From assembly GCA_947396885.1 (NCBI GenBank), contig OX377201.1, forward strand, positions 3,205,879 through 3,269,878: a stretch of 64,000 bases of DNA. The letters run 5' to 3'. The first letter of the stretch is position 1. Every line of letters starts with the position of its first letter. This stretch comes from Heligmosomoides polygyrus polygyrus. Taxonomy: Eukaryota; Nematoda; Chromadorea; Rhabditida; Heligmosomidae. Position numbers and translations under genes: made by a program. Positions 55,300 through 64,000 of this stretch are shown here, in pieces. The notes beneath the pieces were generated by a model. The model searched no databases. It was given only the letters and a program-made list of their open reading frames with translations, and was not told where the DNA came from.

Positions 55300-55925
55300 A
55301 CGCCAGCGCGCACTTCATGGAATTCCATGGTGAGTTGTTATCCATAGGATTTCTCCATCACGTTCACATTCTTTTTAGTTGAAACGGAAGATCATTGAGA
55401 GGTTGTTCCCTTAGAAAAAATGACATTTTTCGACTGAGCAAAAAATTCCTATCCAATTGGCAACCACAATATTTTTTTGCCTTATAATAATTTGCCCTAG
55501 AAAAGGGCTTTACTTATGGATAGATTGCTCCATGCACTCGTTCAAAACATCGCAATGCTTAATTCATTGAAGGATTGACTGGTACGGCACTTTCAAATAG
55601 CCTTCATGATATCGCTTGGAAGTAGAATGCAAGGCGTATTCAAGTAATGGATTGATTAACGAAGATCCACTCCACTCTCTGTACACCTGCAGCTCTGTAG
55701 AGCCCTCAGTCAAGCGTAGCATGAGTCCAAAACAGCACAGCGAATTCCTGATAGGAGAGCATTGCCAAGGCTTAGCACAAAGAACAGCACTGCAAGGAAC
55801 ACTAGCCGCCTGTGGACTGTGCCACACATGGCAGTAAGCTGCTTACAGCGGATGAGCGCATCGCAGGGTCTTTTCGACGTTTTTTAACTGCTATCTGAGG
55901 GTAGTGGAACTGCAGTGACGTTTCA
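55300..55925. other. Unclassified DNA with repeat scraps
   Basis: TGGATAGATTGCTCCATGCACTCGTTC (55516-55541) is a foldback-C-like core. TTGGAAGTAGAATGCAAGGCGTATTC (55616-55641) is a degraded SINE-S end. Two frames at 55564-55837 overlap on opposite strands. Confidence 0.35.
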
Positions 55926-55929
55926 CACT

Positions 55930-56285
55930 GAGTCACTTGTATCGCCTATCGAGTTGCTGGAGCGCCAGCAGCGCCTCCATTCGTCCCTGTGTCGCGTGCC
56001 AGAGTGCTCCAATGAATCCTTCTCTCTCAAGGGACACGAAGAACGTGCAGCGGTTTTCACGAAGAAGTTCAATCAACGCGTTGGTGAACGTATTGGTGCA
56101 ACATATTTTGGCATTCCACGGAATCCAGTCGGTGACGGCTCTTCCAGCGGGTGTCTGCGAAGCGCATTGCGACGTGACCGGCCCACCTAATTTTCGACGA
56201 CTCGGCCGATGCTGTAGCGTCTCTAATCGGCGACTGCTCGAGCAACTCGATGATGCTTAAATCTCCAAAAAAACCTAACACCTAG
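55930..56285 (-). pseudogene. RTE retrotransposon, 3' part of polyprotein
   Basis: On the minus strand the frame reads ELLEQSPIRDATASAESSKI then RWAGHV-MRFADTRW, the conserved connector downstream of the reverse transcriptase in RTE-type LINEs. Frameshifted text further on corresponds to the LARDR-EWRR-W segment (ctggcacgcgacacaggga, gaatggaggcgctgctggcg). At least one extra residue (AMRF) and frameshifts show decay. It lies in order and orientation with 56475-57106, so they may be one copy whose reverse transcriptase core was deleted. Confidence 0.8.
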
Positions 56286-56474
56286 TTTCGAAACAGATAA
56301 ATGGATGAGAATTCGTGAAACGTGAATGAATCATCAATGTGACAGTTTTTTCGGCATTTGCTCAGAAATTCGGCAAACATACCACTTCACCTGACCATGA
56401 CACATGTTCCACATGCACTTTCATTCGTAACTTGTTATTCTACCTGATGAGTGTTCCATCAATCTACGATCACA

Positions 56475-57106
56475 TTATGACAAGTAATAGTTGCCGCCGA
56501 AGATGATTTGGTTCACTATAACGAGGAACCGTCAACTGAAGACTCTTCATAGAAGTTACTCTTCTGTGAGTTTCCATGAACGGTATTGGTCGACATGATG
56601 AACTCAGACAGTCTTTCACCCTGTTCGTTCCACTCCAGACCGTAGATCTCGATGTGAATTTCTTCACTTCGCGACCCGATCTTCGCGTTGAAGTCACCGA
56701 CGATCACCTTGTAGAAGGTGTGAGCTTCCTTATAGAACTTCTCCAGCTCGACGTAGATGGCTTCGACCTCTTCGTCGTCGTAGTCGGATGTTGGGGCATA
56801 CGCGACGAACACAGTCAAGGCTGGCACGGAGCCACATCGCTTCAGTCGCAAACGTCCGATTCGGGTTGTCAGAGACTCGTACGGATCGATGTTCATGGCC
56901 AAGTGCGCATTGACGAGGACACTCCCCTGTTGTCGCATGTTCCGAGGAACAGTTCTTCTCCGGAGTCGTAAGCGGCGTGTAGGAGGTGGTGTCTTCTCGT
57001 CTCGGTCAGTCCGATGACGTCGTACTTGATCTTCCTGGCTTGCATCATCAGGTCCTCGACGGATGCTTCCAATGCGAGCGTTCGGGCGCTGTAAGTACAG
57101 ATCGTC
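56475..57106 (-). pseudogene. RTE retrotransposon endonuclease domain, fragment
   Basis: The minus-strand frame reads TICTYSARTLALEASVEDLM, KIKYDVIGLTETRR, GEELFLGTCDNRG, then VLVNAHLAMNIDPYESLTTR, VFVAYAPTSDYDDEEVEAIY, KVIVGDFNAKIGS and GLEWNEQGERLSEFIM. These are the AP-endonuclease motifs (T-E, Y-P, GDFN) of RTE-type non-LTR elements, which nick the target for insertion. A gap sits after CDNRG, and the frame degrades after VHGNSQ. Its upstream part continues at 61671, beyond a 4.56-kb insertion. Confidence 0.88.
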
Positions 57107-57129
57107 TTAAGCCCCTTTCATACTCGTCC

Positions 57130-58490
57130 GAGGGGCGGCGGCGGCGGCGGCCGCCGCTTCAGCGGCAGGTGGAGGGGCGGTGTGCTTTCTCGCCGCCTAG
57201 GGGTGGCGGCGGCCGCCGCCAAGCTAATTCCGTTTGGGGCGCGCGTGCGCGCAGCGGTCTCGCAATGGGGCAACGCAGTACTTGATGCTTCCTATGTCTT
57301 ATATATATCCTCCTGTTCTCTATTCTTCTCCCACTTCTTAGGGCGTAGCCTAGTTCACACAATACAATTTTGACGAGACCTACGGATTTTCCCATCGTTT
57401 TTTGTTTTTGTGCGCTCTACGTGCATGTGTATGGCCTTAGGGGTGTTTCTCCTTTCTCTATAGTATTCATTTTAATAATATCTATGTAGTGCAGTGTGCA
57501 GATGTAATATGATAAATTCGTTGGTATTTGCTTATTTGACGATGGGTCGAACAGTGCAAGCAAGGGGCTATATATAGAGTGGCAGGCCGTTAATGGTGTT
57601 CCTCGACACAACGCTGTAGCCGAACTGCCATGAAAAGTTGAAAACCGGTCACGCACTATCCGCCGGACTGAAACCCGCTTTTACTACATGATCAATCGCA
57701 CAGAAAGGGAACGCCTATTTTATTAGACACTAGAAACTTCAAATAACGGAAGACTCCCTTTCTATACAGCTTTCTACTGTTCAATTTTCTAAGAATCCAC
57801 ATCATCCTTTGCACTAGGATTCCATCAATAAGTGCTAGCATTATGACAGTTGGAAGATCGTATTTCAAAACAAAACAGAAGAAGCATTCTTAAAAATATG
57901 CACTATTGACGTCACCTGAGGCATAGATCCCAGTAATCTCATCCTCACCACTAAGCATACCTCTCCCCTGCTAAAAAGCTTTCCGGCGAAATGAATATGA
58001 ATCTGAACCGTGTACATGCAATGCTATCCCGCATACTTATCCAAGTCCGAGTACCAAATCCAAAACTACATAAACTTGCAAGCAAGTAGTGGGAGCTGAA
58101 GAAGCGTGTAAACAACGCTGCATCGTGTATGGCTTGCAAATGCACATTCTATGCACTGCGTGTAAGCTTCTCAACATCAAACATCAAGCAAGTCTTTGCA
58201 AGCGACATGAAAACATTTTCATTAGATTCTATACAGGAATTGCAACGCACAAGAACTAAACACAAAGCGTAGGTACGCAGAACAAGCGGATTAACAGAAC
58301 GCGGAATTTACAGTCACATCTGTTCTGGAGAGTAGCGTGGCGAGAGGGCTGGAACACATAGGTTGTCGATGGGACAAGTTCAAGAATCATCCAAACATGA
58401 TAACTAGGTGGTATTCCGAAGATTGATTAACCTAAACTCATTATAGTTTCAATTTGAGGGCATCAATAGTTCCAGCAAGCAACAACGATG
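57130..58490. other. Left interior of the Harbinger-like element
   Basis: A GGCGGC-rich subterminal tract (57130-57260) with GGCCGCCGCTTCAGCGG is followed by about 1.2 kb of ordinary DNA without recognised coding sequence. Short frames here look accidental. Confidence 0.4.
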
Positions 58491-58499
58491 CATTATTTA

Positions 58500-58642
58500 T
58501 CACAGCAGAACCATCTGTGCATTAACTGTCGAGAAGTCAACAGGTCCGTCTGATCGCTGCCCTTTCTTGAAGGCATTAAACGTACTCTCGTCACCTCTTC
58601 GCGAATCCATGTCGAAATGTTCCAACACAGACGGTGTGGCAT
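58500..58642 (-). CDS. Putative terminal exon of the 58.5-61.2 kb gene
   Basis: After GAATGAG at the acceptor, the frame encodes ATPSVLEHFDMDSRRGDEST, then FNAFKKGQRSDGPVDFSTVN and ends AQMVLL-TGA at 58502-58500. The text is non-repetitive and balanced in composition. The link to the upstream exons is inferred from strand and order only. Confidence 0.4.
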
Positions 58643-61205
58643 CTCATTCAGGACGAACCTGAACCGCTTCGATAACGGAACCAAAAAAGCAGAAAATTGT
58701 GTGGGACAAACTAACTTTTATCTCCTCTATTTCCGTTATACTCCGCAGTACTGAAACGCTGCGACTCTTCTGATCGATATGGTCCTAAACACAGCTACAT
58801 GCTACAGCACCAACATACAAGCAGTGTAGCAGAAATGAAACTGCAAACCGTACCTGTCGTGATTCCTAGGAGCTAGAGCTGCAGAATGACGTCTGATGGC
58901 TCCCCTCCAGCTGACTGACTGACTGACTGACTGAAACTGACTTAATAATAGAAATACATTTCGCATTAACGCTATAATCTCCTCTAAATCGTGCTCATCA
59001 TCTGCATCATGCATCAACATCAGAAACGTCTGGCAATTTGTAAAAACAGGTAATGACAAAAGGAGGTTGTGTCCTTTCTCAGCTCTAACGATGTCGGAAG
59101 CTTATCAGGCGCCCCATATAGGAAGAACCTCCACCTTTCAGTTTACGAAAGTGCGTGTCCATGTGCCGAGTCCATAAACCCAAGGAATAGGAGGTCTTTA
59201 AAGTGTCCCGCCATGCGGTGGTTAGCAAGCGGCAAGCGGCATGGGACGCAGCGGGTAGTGGTGTTGCTTCGCGAAACGTGAGCCGACGTTCGCCTGCATT
59301 TCCTTTGCTTTTTATGGTTTAAGAGCTTCCGACTTCTACACAATTTCACGCGTTTCTGCACACTTGTCCACCTGCACGCTGCCCAAAATAGTTTCTTGTC
59401 ACTTGTTCATCGAATTGAAGATTTTTAACCTCAAATCAATTAGATTAAACCACGCAGGATAAAGGTAGGCGATAATCGATACTTTGTGGAATGCGCCACG
59501 CATCCTATTTCTTCGACGTTTTCATGACGCGGGAGCAATTTGAATGGGTATGTGGCCTGTAATGTCCGGATATCTGACCTAATAACCTGTCAGTGTCTAA
59601 TCATTTCAGAGAAGTCTGGCACCTATTCGCTAAAAACTAACTAAAACCCTTAAAACAAAGTAAACTAAAGTTAAACTAAACACTAACAAACCAAACACAC
59701 TAAAATCACCCACCTACCAGGCTTTCAGTGATGCATTTGTCGCAGCTCGGATAACCGCCGACATGACGGCCAGCTTGATCCTGTGCTTCTTCATAAAGGA
59801 AGTCCTTCTGATACTTCATTCGCATTTCAACAATGTTGCTGAAATCATGTTCCATGAGTTGCCATGCTTTGTTTTAGCCCAACGACATACAAGTAAATAG
59901 TTTATGCCAGATATCCTCAGTGTAGAGATCCCTCAATCGCTACCGTTGACATCTTGGGCAACACATAATTCAGCAGTTATTGTTGTTATCATATTTGACA
60001 TATTTCGTCAACCGTAGTTTAGGTGAGAGCACTTACCGTGAACACTTGCTACCGTAGGAGGTGGTGGAGGTGGTGGCGACGGTGATGAAGGAGCTGGAAT
60101 TGATGCATCATCAGCGGCATAACTAGTGGATGCTCGTGGTTCAACATCTGCATAAGTGAAGTGCTTATATTTACATAAGGTACACGGCATTCATATTTAA
60201 AGAAAGAATGGCAAAAGCAATTGTGAAAAAATTGTAATATGAGGAATTCGCATGCTGCTTGATGCAGTCCAAAAAATGTCATAAAAAGTTATTGCAAATA
60301 CACCTTCCAGCTCATTGTTCTGAAGGACCTCGACTTTTTGAAAACGCATAAATGTCCTCTAACCTTTCCTAACCTTCCACATTTATACCTGTTTCCGTTT
60401 TCAAAACCTTCGTTTAAAGTTCATCTCAACTCCAACACTATAACACAGCCCTTAACTGGTTTAGAAGACCAAATCGCAAGAAACCAAAGCAAGAAAATCA
60501 CCTCAGCACATTGGGTGCCATCATCATTGTAAGATTTGATGAGTCCATCTTGGTGTGAGCCACAACTTCTCATGACAGTTCCTGAGAATTCCGTCTATCA
60601 AGTCTGAAATGGCAGCATATTAGTAGAATACGAGGGGCTCATACACTTTTATGAAAATCTGCACACTTCAAGGAAACCATCAACCAGATTATAGAAAAAG
60701 ATCTTAAAAACGGACCCGAGACTCTTGCACTGTACCAAGAGAAGTCTTCGGGTGAACTTGCGATTTAGAAAGACGCTTTTCACGATGCTGTGCGAAACAG
60801 CGACCTAAAGAATTCCACTTTTCACTTATTCCAAAAAATCAGACTTCAACAACAAAACAAGATTGAATCTATTACTAATCACTGACCTCAGGACTATCGA
60901 ATATCTTCTCCGAATTTCTGTCGATAAATTCTGATTGTGATGTTGCTTGCTTCTCGGGTGTTGCTAAAAACTTGAGTAGCATTGCGAGTGGTTCCCTACA
61001 CATATTCTAAGCTTCTTCAAAAAACAGCTTCTTTCTCATGAAAAAGCGATTGTAATAATTAAAAACCTAAAGTTTTTCATAAAAAATACTTACCTAACAC
61101 TGTCTGGACGCTCATTATCGGTGAGTTGTTGCATCAGCTCAACTACTGATTCATCAACGTAGTCCTGTTTTGTAGACTGCGGGCGAGACTGATCAGCGGA
61201 GCATT
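58500..61205 (-). CDS. Unidentified multi-exon gene inside the Harbinger-like element
   Basis: Candidate exons, in transcript order: 61205-61094 (after TTGCAG; CSADQSRPQSTKQDYVDESV, VELMQQLTDNERPDSV; donor AG|GTAAGT), 60963-60887 (TPEKQATSQSEFIDRNSEKI), 60594-60510 (TEFSGTVMRSCGSHQDGLIK, SYNDDGTQ), 60333-60304 (EVLQNNELE), 60147-60037 (VEPRASTSYAADDASIPAPS plus a Pro run; donor GTAAGT), 59866-59718 (WQLMEHDFSNIVEMRMKYQK, HVGGYPSCDKC), possible pieces at 58870-59015, and the last exon 58642-58500 ending VNAQMVLL-stop. The joins 60510/60333, 60304/60147 and 60037/59866 keep frame; the first two exons do not with the strongest sites. No known family is recognised. Introns are short, as in nematodes. 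It may be a captured host gene or a transposon accessory protein. Confidence 0.5.
59718..59866 (-). CDS. Putative internal exon with Cys pair
   Basis: It has an AACAAAG acceptor and a CTG|GTAGGT donor. It encodes 49 residues from WQLMEHDFSN to SCDKCITESL. The one base left by the preceding exon plus CA makes an Ala codon, so the frame continues. CDKC is a C-x2-C pair that could be half of a metal site. Confidence 0.5.
60037..60147 (-). CDS. Putative internal exon with polyproline run
   Basis: CTTATGCAG precedes it and CACG|GTAAGTGC follows, both close to nematode consensus. It encodes VEPRASTSYAADDAS, then IPAPSSPSPPPPPPP and TVASVH, a disordered linker. The upstream exon (60333-60304) supplies the first base of an Asp codon. 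Confidence 0.55.
61094..61205 (-). CDS. Putative 5'-most recognised exon
   Basis: The ACATTGCAG acceptor and GTTAG|GTAAGTATT donor are the strongest splice pair in the window. It encodes Gln/Asp-rich text ending in VVELMQQLTDNERPDSV. Upstream exons, if any, would lie in the GC-rich right subterminal region (61300-61620), where several frames overlap and I could not choose. Confidence 0.5.
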
Positions 61206-61209
61206 CTGC

Positions 61210-61647
61210 AATGTTTGGAGAGTGAAATCGCCTGGCGACGGTTATAAAAGTCGCTGAACGGTCGATGAGAGGGCACACAGTGCATCTCGATGAACATTCT
61301 CAGCTGGAAGTGGGGAGGAGGGGATGATGACCTTCGATGACGCCGATTTCCCTCGGCTGGCGTGGAGCCGCGCATTGTCCGCAGCGCGCACACAGGACAG
61401 CACACTCCACGTCTCGATGTGCCGCCGCTCTCGCTGCCCCTCGTGGCCGCCGCCCGAAATGGCCCCAGCCATCTCGGGCAGCGGCCCCGGCGGCGGCGCC
61501 GCCAGGGGCGTGGCGGGGCGTGGCCGCAGCGACGTCGCCGCTGCCAGTATGAAAACCCCTCCACCGCCGTGGCCGCCGCTCGGGCACGTCATCGCCGCCG
61601 CCTTCCTATGCTAAACCATTGGGCCGCCGCCGCCGCCGCCGCCCCTG
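61210..61647. other. GC-rich right subterminal region of the element
   Basis: (GCC)n tracts and CpG-dense DNA, with frames open in five registers because of composition. CAGTATGAAAACCCCTCC at about 61546 resembles the terminal repeat, so an inner terminus or duplication may exist. A promoter for the minus-strand gene could lie here; that is inference. Confidence 0.4.
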
Positions 61648-61670
61648 GGACGAGTATGAAAGGGGCTTTA

Positions 61671-61900
61671 GTCCTTCCCAGTTTGCGCAGCCTAGTTGGG
61701 CCCTGAGGTTTTAGCAGCCTCTCCGTACTCGTCCTTCACATCGCTGCAGAAAAAATGGCGCCTTTTGGGGTCAAAGGAACTAGGCCCTTTACTGTTGCTG
61801 TGTTTGACTGGAGTGCACAAGGGGAGTTAGCCAGGCTCTGTCGTGAAGGCGAGGAACTCTGGGCAGCTAGCCAGACTGCCCGAAGGAAAGACTTTTCAGA
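61671..61900 (-). pseudogene. RTE retrotransposon, 5' part split off by the insertion
   Basis: The minus-strand frames read KGLVPLTPKG, then CSDVKDEYGEAAK and, after a shift, LLKPQGPTRLRKLGRT. The last runs directly into the endonuclease start at 57106 when the 4.56-kb element is removed. From memory this matches the region before the endonuclease in hookworm-type RTE copies. The upstream limit near 61900 is a guess. Confidence 0.65.
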
Positions 61901-62036
61901 CGGCCACGAATTGCCTGACAATGTACTCAGCCCATCTAGTACAAAATTTTGGGCGGACCGATACAGGTACAATCCGCATAGGCGCGAACACATCCATACA
62001 CTCTGCGTATGGACATGCCACACCCACACAACAACA

Positions 62037-62090
62037 AGTCGACCCAACACAGCAAGAGCAAGGAGTCCATCTTGCTGTGTTGGGTCGACT
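62037..62090. repeat. Perfect 21-bp hairpin
   Basis: 62037-62057 (AGTCGACCCAACACAGCAAG...) and 62070-62090 are exact reverse complements with a 12-base loop. It resembles the 21-bp hairpin at 46041-46087 in size but not in sequence. Confidence 0.9.
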
Positions 62091-62094
62091 GCAT

Positions 62095-63185
62095 CTTTGG
62101 CACTACACACTTGAATTTGATTCCCGATCCATCCCCTTATCCACCACGCGATAAAGCCATGCCCGAGCTTTCTTCGGTGAAACAGTAACACCATTTAATC
62201 TTCTTCTAGTTCCATGCTACAACAGAAAACTGACTTACTCGAAGCCACTAGCAACGGACTCAGCGTCCCTCGTGGACTTGAAACAACGGGAACGAACTGG
62301 GCCACTTTGGCACAAGGCAGGTACGCACGAAGATGCCGGCCTGCTAGAATGATACGATAACAGCGGATAACTCGTAATTCGCTTCGAGCTGCTCACATCT
62401 AGGGTACCGGTTGTCGATCCCCATCAATCAATACCAACAATATTATACGAGAGCCATTCATTGCTAATACTGATACAGAAACATTGACTGACCATCGATA
62501 CAACACCTCATAACAAAGTCCCTTCTGAGGACGACAAATGCCATAAAAGCTCAAAACACACGACAATTCCTTACAACATATAACATATCAACAAATCACC
62601 GAACCTAGATCAGCATATAAGTGCATGTTCTACTTGGATTAAAGCATTTGGCAAACGAGAATGAAGGGTTTCACTTATCGACAAGTACAAAGAATTAAGT
62701 GAAGTAGGTAATACGAGCTAGTAGCGACGATTCAATTTATAAGACGTCACAGATGGTGATATCGTTTACCATTTCAGCATTTACCGTTAGAAATTTATAC
62801 AGTACAAAAAGTCTATAGAAGGAAACTGTGGCAGAAACTGCATTTTCATCCGACTGCAGGGAAATTAAAAGAGTAAGTGCAATATCTAAAGGAGTGTTTA
62901 TAGTTAATCCGCACAGCAACACCATAGCCGCTACTATAGCGCTCAAATTAAAGCGGAGGAGAGCACAGAACTAGACTACGGAAGGAACTCCGGGGTGCGG
63001 CTCATTTATTTCACCCGCTTTAAGACTTTTCGCCCCGGCAATGCGGCCACAAACCTGCTCGGTAGTGAAAAATCAATAGTCCTCCTATACAATAGTTGTT
63101 CGTCCTTTGTGGCCTATTAATAAATAAAACTGAAGAATAGTTCATATCTCGCGAGATACGTAACAAGCACCGATTCAGCGCGCGG
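62095..63185. other. Unclassified DNA
   Basis: About 1 kb of AT-moderate sequence without recognised gene or repeat. The short text CACAGAACTAG.C.A.GGAAGGAA at about 62965 recurs near 63850, hinting at a small duplication. Confidence 0.35.
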
Positions 63186-63189
63186 TTTA

Positions 63190-63465
63190 ATACGCGCCGC
63201 GCGATGAATCGATTCTCATGCAACTCAAGGCAACTGGACTCGTCACCCGCGATCTATAAACGCGCCCTACATGATTCCCGGCCAAGAGAATACCAGGTCT
63301 CCCACCAACGCGTTGGTCGGACTTCTTCGTGAATGATCTGAACGTACGATCTTTTCGTGACTCTCGTGCTAAGAGGATCCATCGGTGTACTCTGGCGCGC
63401 GACAGGTACAAATAGAGACGTAGCTGGCGCCCGCTAGAGCAACTCGAGACGACAGGTGACACTGC
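63190..63465 (+). pseudogene. RTE retrotransposon 3' end, opposite strand
   Basis: The plus frame reads PPTRWSDFFVNDLN, then KRIHRCTLARDRY, a stop, and RRSWRPLEQLE. This is the conserved C-terminal R-W-DFF ... LARDR ... WRPLEQ signature of hookworm-type RTE elements. It is an independent copy from the one at 55.9-62 kb, which lies on the minus strand. Confidence 0.75.
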
Positions 63466-63584
63466 GATACTAAATCTCCGGCCGGACTGGTTGAAGTGAG
63501 CGTTGCGATGAGCCTCGCCTGCCTATAGTTCGTCGTCCTGTCAGCGACGCTGCGACCCGTCAACGACAGCGCTGGAGCCCGTTA

Positions 63585-63712
63585 GGCCTATGCTATACTT
63601 CGGCGACGCGTTGGCGACGCTGTGTTGCGCGGGCTGCTACGCACTGCGTAGCATCTCGCGTAACACTGCCGCCGACGTCGTCGACAACAGAGTCGCCGAA
63701 GTATAACATAGG
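63585..63712. mobile_element. PH palindromic MITE, 128 bp
   Basis: GGCCTATGCTATACTTCGGC pairs with GTCGCCGAAGTATAACATAGG. TTA precedes it and TCA follows, an aged TWA duplication. The interior contains GCGTAGCATCTCGCG/CTACGCACTGCGTAG palindromes. Confidence 0.75.
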
Positions 63713-63714
63713 TC

Positions 63715-64000
63715 ATAGAGAGCGCGTGTGCCCTCTGTTTCTCTCACGCCGAGCTCGAGTGTACGCAGGAGTGCTGCTGATGAGCGCCCCACAGTGTATC
63801 ATATGCCAAAAGCATATCGATTGAACAATTGCCTCCCTAATTAGGAGATCACAGAACTAGGCAATGGAAGGAATCTGTTCCATGCGTATCGATTCATGCC
63901 AAGCCATCGCCTTCGAAAGTCTGTATGCACGCTTTATCCCGGCGACCAACTATCGCCGTCGCAGACTGGCCCTTTGGAGACATTCAGAGCTTTTGCGTAG
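63715..64000. other. Unclassified DNA to the window end
   Basis: No recognised gene or repeat apart from an ATCGATT-containing scrap near 63815 and 63888. Confidence 0.3.

Larger units (their letters stand above)
57110..61667. mobile_element. Harbinger-like 4,558-bp element carrying a spliced gene
   Basis: 20-bp perfect terminal inverted repeats (AGCCCCTTTCATACTCGTCC at 57110-57129, its complement at 61648-61667) are followed on both sides by (GGC)n-rich subterminal DNA. TTA flanks it exactly (57107-57109 and 61668-61670). Host sequence on either side is one RTE copy whose frame joins across the empty site (LRKLGRT | TICTYSART with one Lys from the TTA). The TWA-type duplication fits PIF/Harbinger. 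No DDE transposase was recognised inside; instead the minus strand holds the multi-exon gene at 58500-61205. Confidence 0.85.

Noticed and set aside
61242..61706. Several long Ala/Pro/Arg/Gly-rich frames
   Set aside because: All registers are open because of (GCC)n composition in the element's subterminal region.

Overview
This window looks like repeat-saturated intergenic DNA from a nematode chromosome, probably a strongylid or hookworm-type clade V species. The pointers are RTE-type retrotransposon fragments that resemble, from memory, hookworm RTE copies, a 1.29-kb mariner, spliced exons with short introns, and no bacterial-type gene layout. Species was not determined and no database was searched. 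No intact, recognisable host gene was found. The coding signals I can support are a frameshifted mariner transposase (50480-51768), pieces of one RTE copy (55930-57106 and 61671-about 61900), two other RTE 3' scraps, an unidentified multi-exon minus-strand gene (58500-61205), and a few orphan exon-like fragments (8364-8654, 21841-22009, 54131-54370).

Repeat families, with working names used below. SINE-S: about 300 bp, tRNA-like head with A and B boxes and an AACGCCGTCCTTTATCC-type tail, more than 20 copies. tRNA-stalk: a 74-nt tRNA-like fold closed by a long inverted repeat, four copies. hAT-like D: 500 bp, long terminal inverted repeats, 8-bp target duplications. MITE-A and MITE-B: 170-200 bp, carry repeated CCAAT motifs. 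Harbinger-like (PH) elements: termini GGCC..GTTTATACTTC or AGCCCCTTTCATACTC, 3-bp TTA/TAA-type target duplications. Foldbacks C, E and F: 0.4-1.3 kb palindromes built around GCGCCATGCACTCG. ATCG-G: arrays of diverged units rich in ATCGAT, one arranged as a 1.4-kb inverted repeat. LINE-type 3' tails: a small hairpin followed by (AAAT)n.

Layout. 1-7.3 kb: D end, MITE-A/B, foldback C, and a tandemly expanded MITE-A cluster at 5.35-6.65 kb. 7.3-10 kb: foldback C interrupted by an element with inverted tRNA-like ends that carries a clean 96-codon frame. 10-20 kb: SINE-S copies, foldbacks E and C (one cut by a SINE with an 11-bp duplication), and a full D element. 20-32 kb: duplicated ATCG-G/SINE modules, two tRNA-stalk copies, a decayed gene, nested palindromes, D and a long ATCG-G array. 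32-50 kb: more SINE/D, the 1.2-kb foldback F, a (TAA)38 microsatellite, a mariner-derived MITE, and a repeat array invaded by nested PH elements. 50-55.3 kb: mariner, the giant ATCG-G inverted repeat, and D. 55.9-62 kb: an RTE copy split by a 4,558-bp PH-like element.

The most informative part is 55.9-62 kb. The 4,558-bp element (57110-61667) has 20-bp perfect terminal inverted repeats and a TTA duplication. Removing it on paper rejoins an open RTE endonuclease frame. Inside it lies a spliced minus-strand gene that shows no DDE transposase signature, so it may be a gene-carrying (Pack-type) element or encode an accessory transposon protein.
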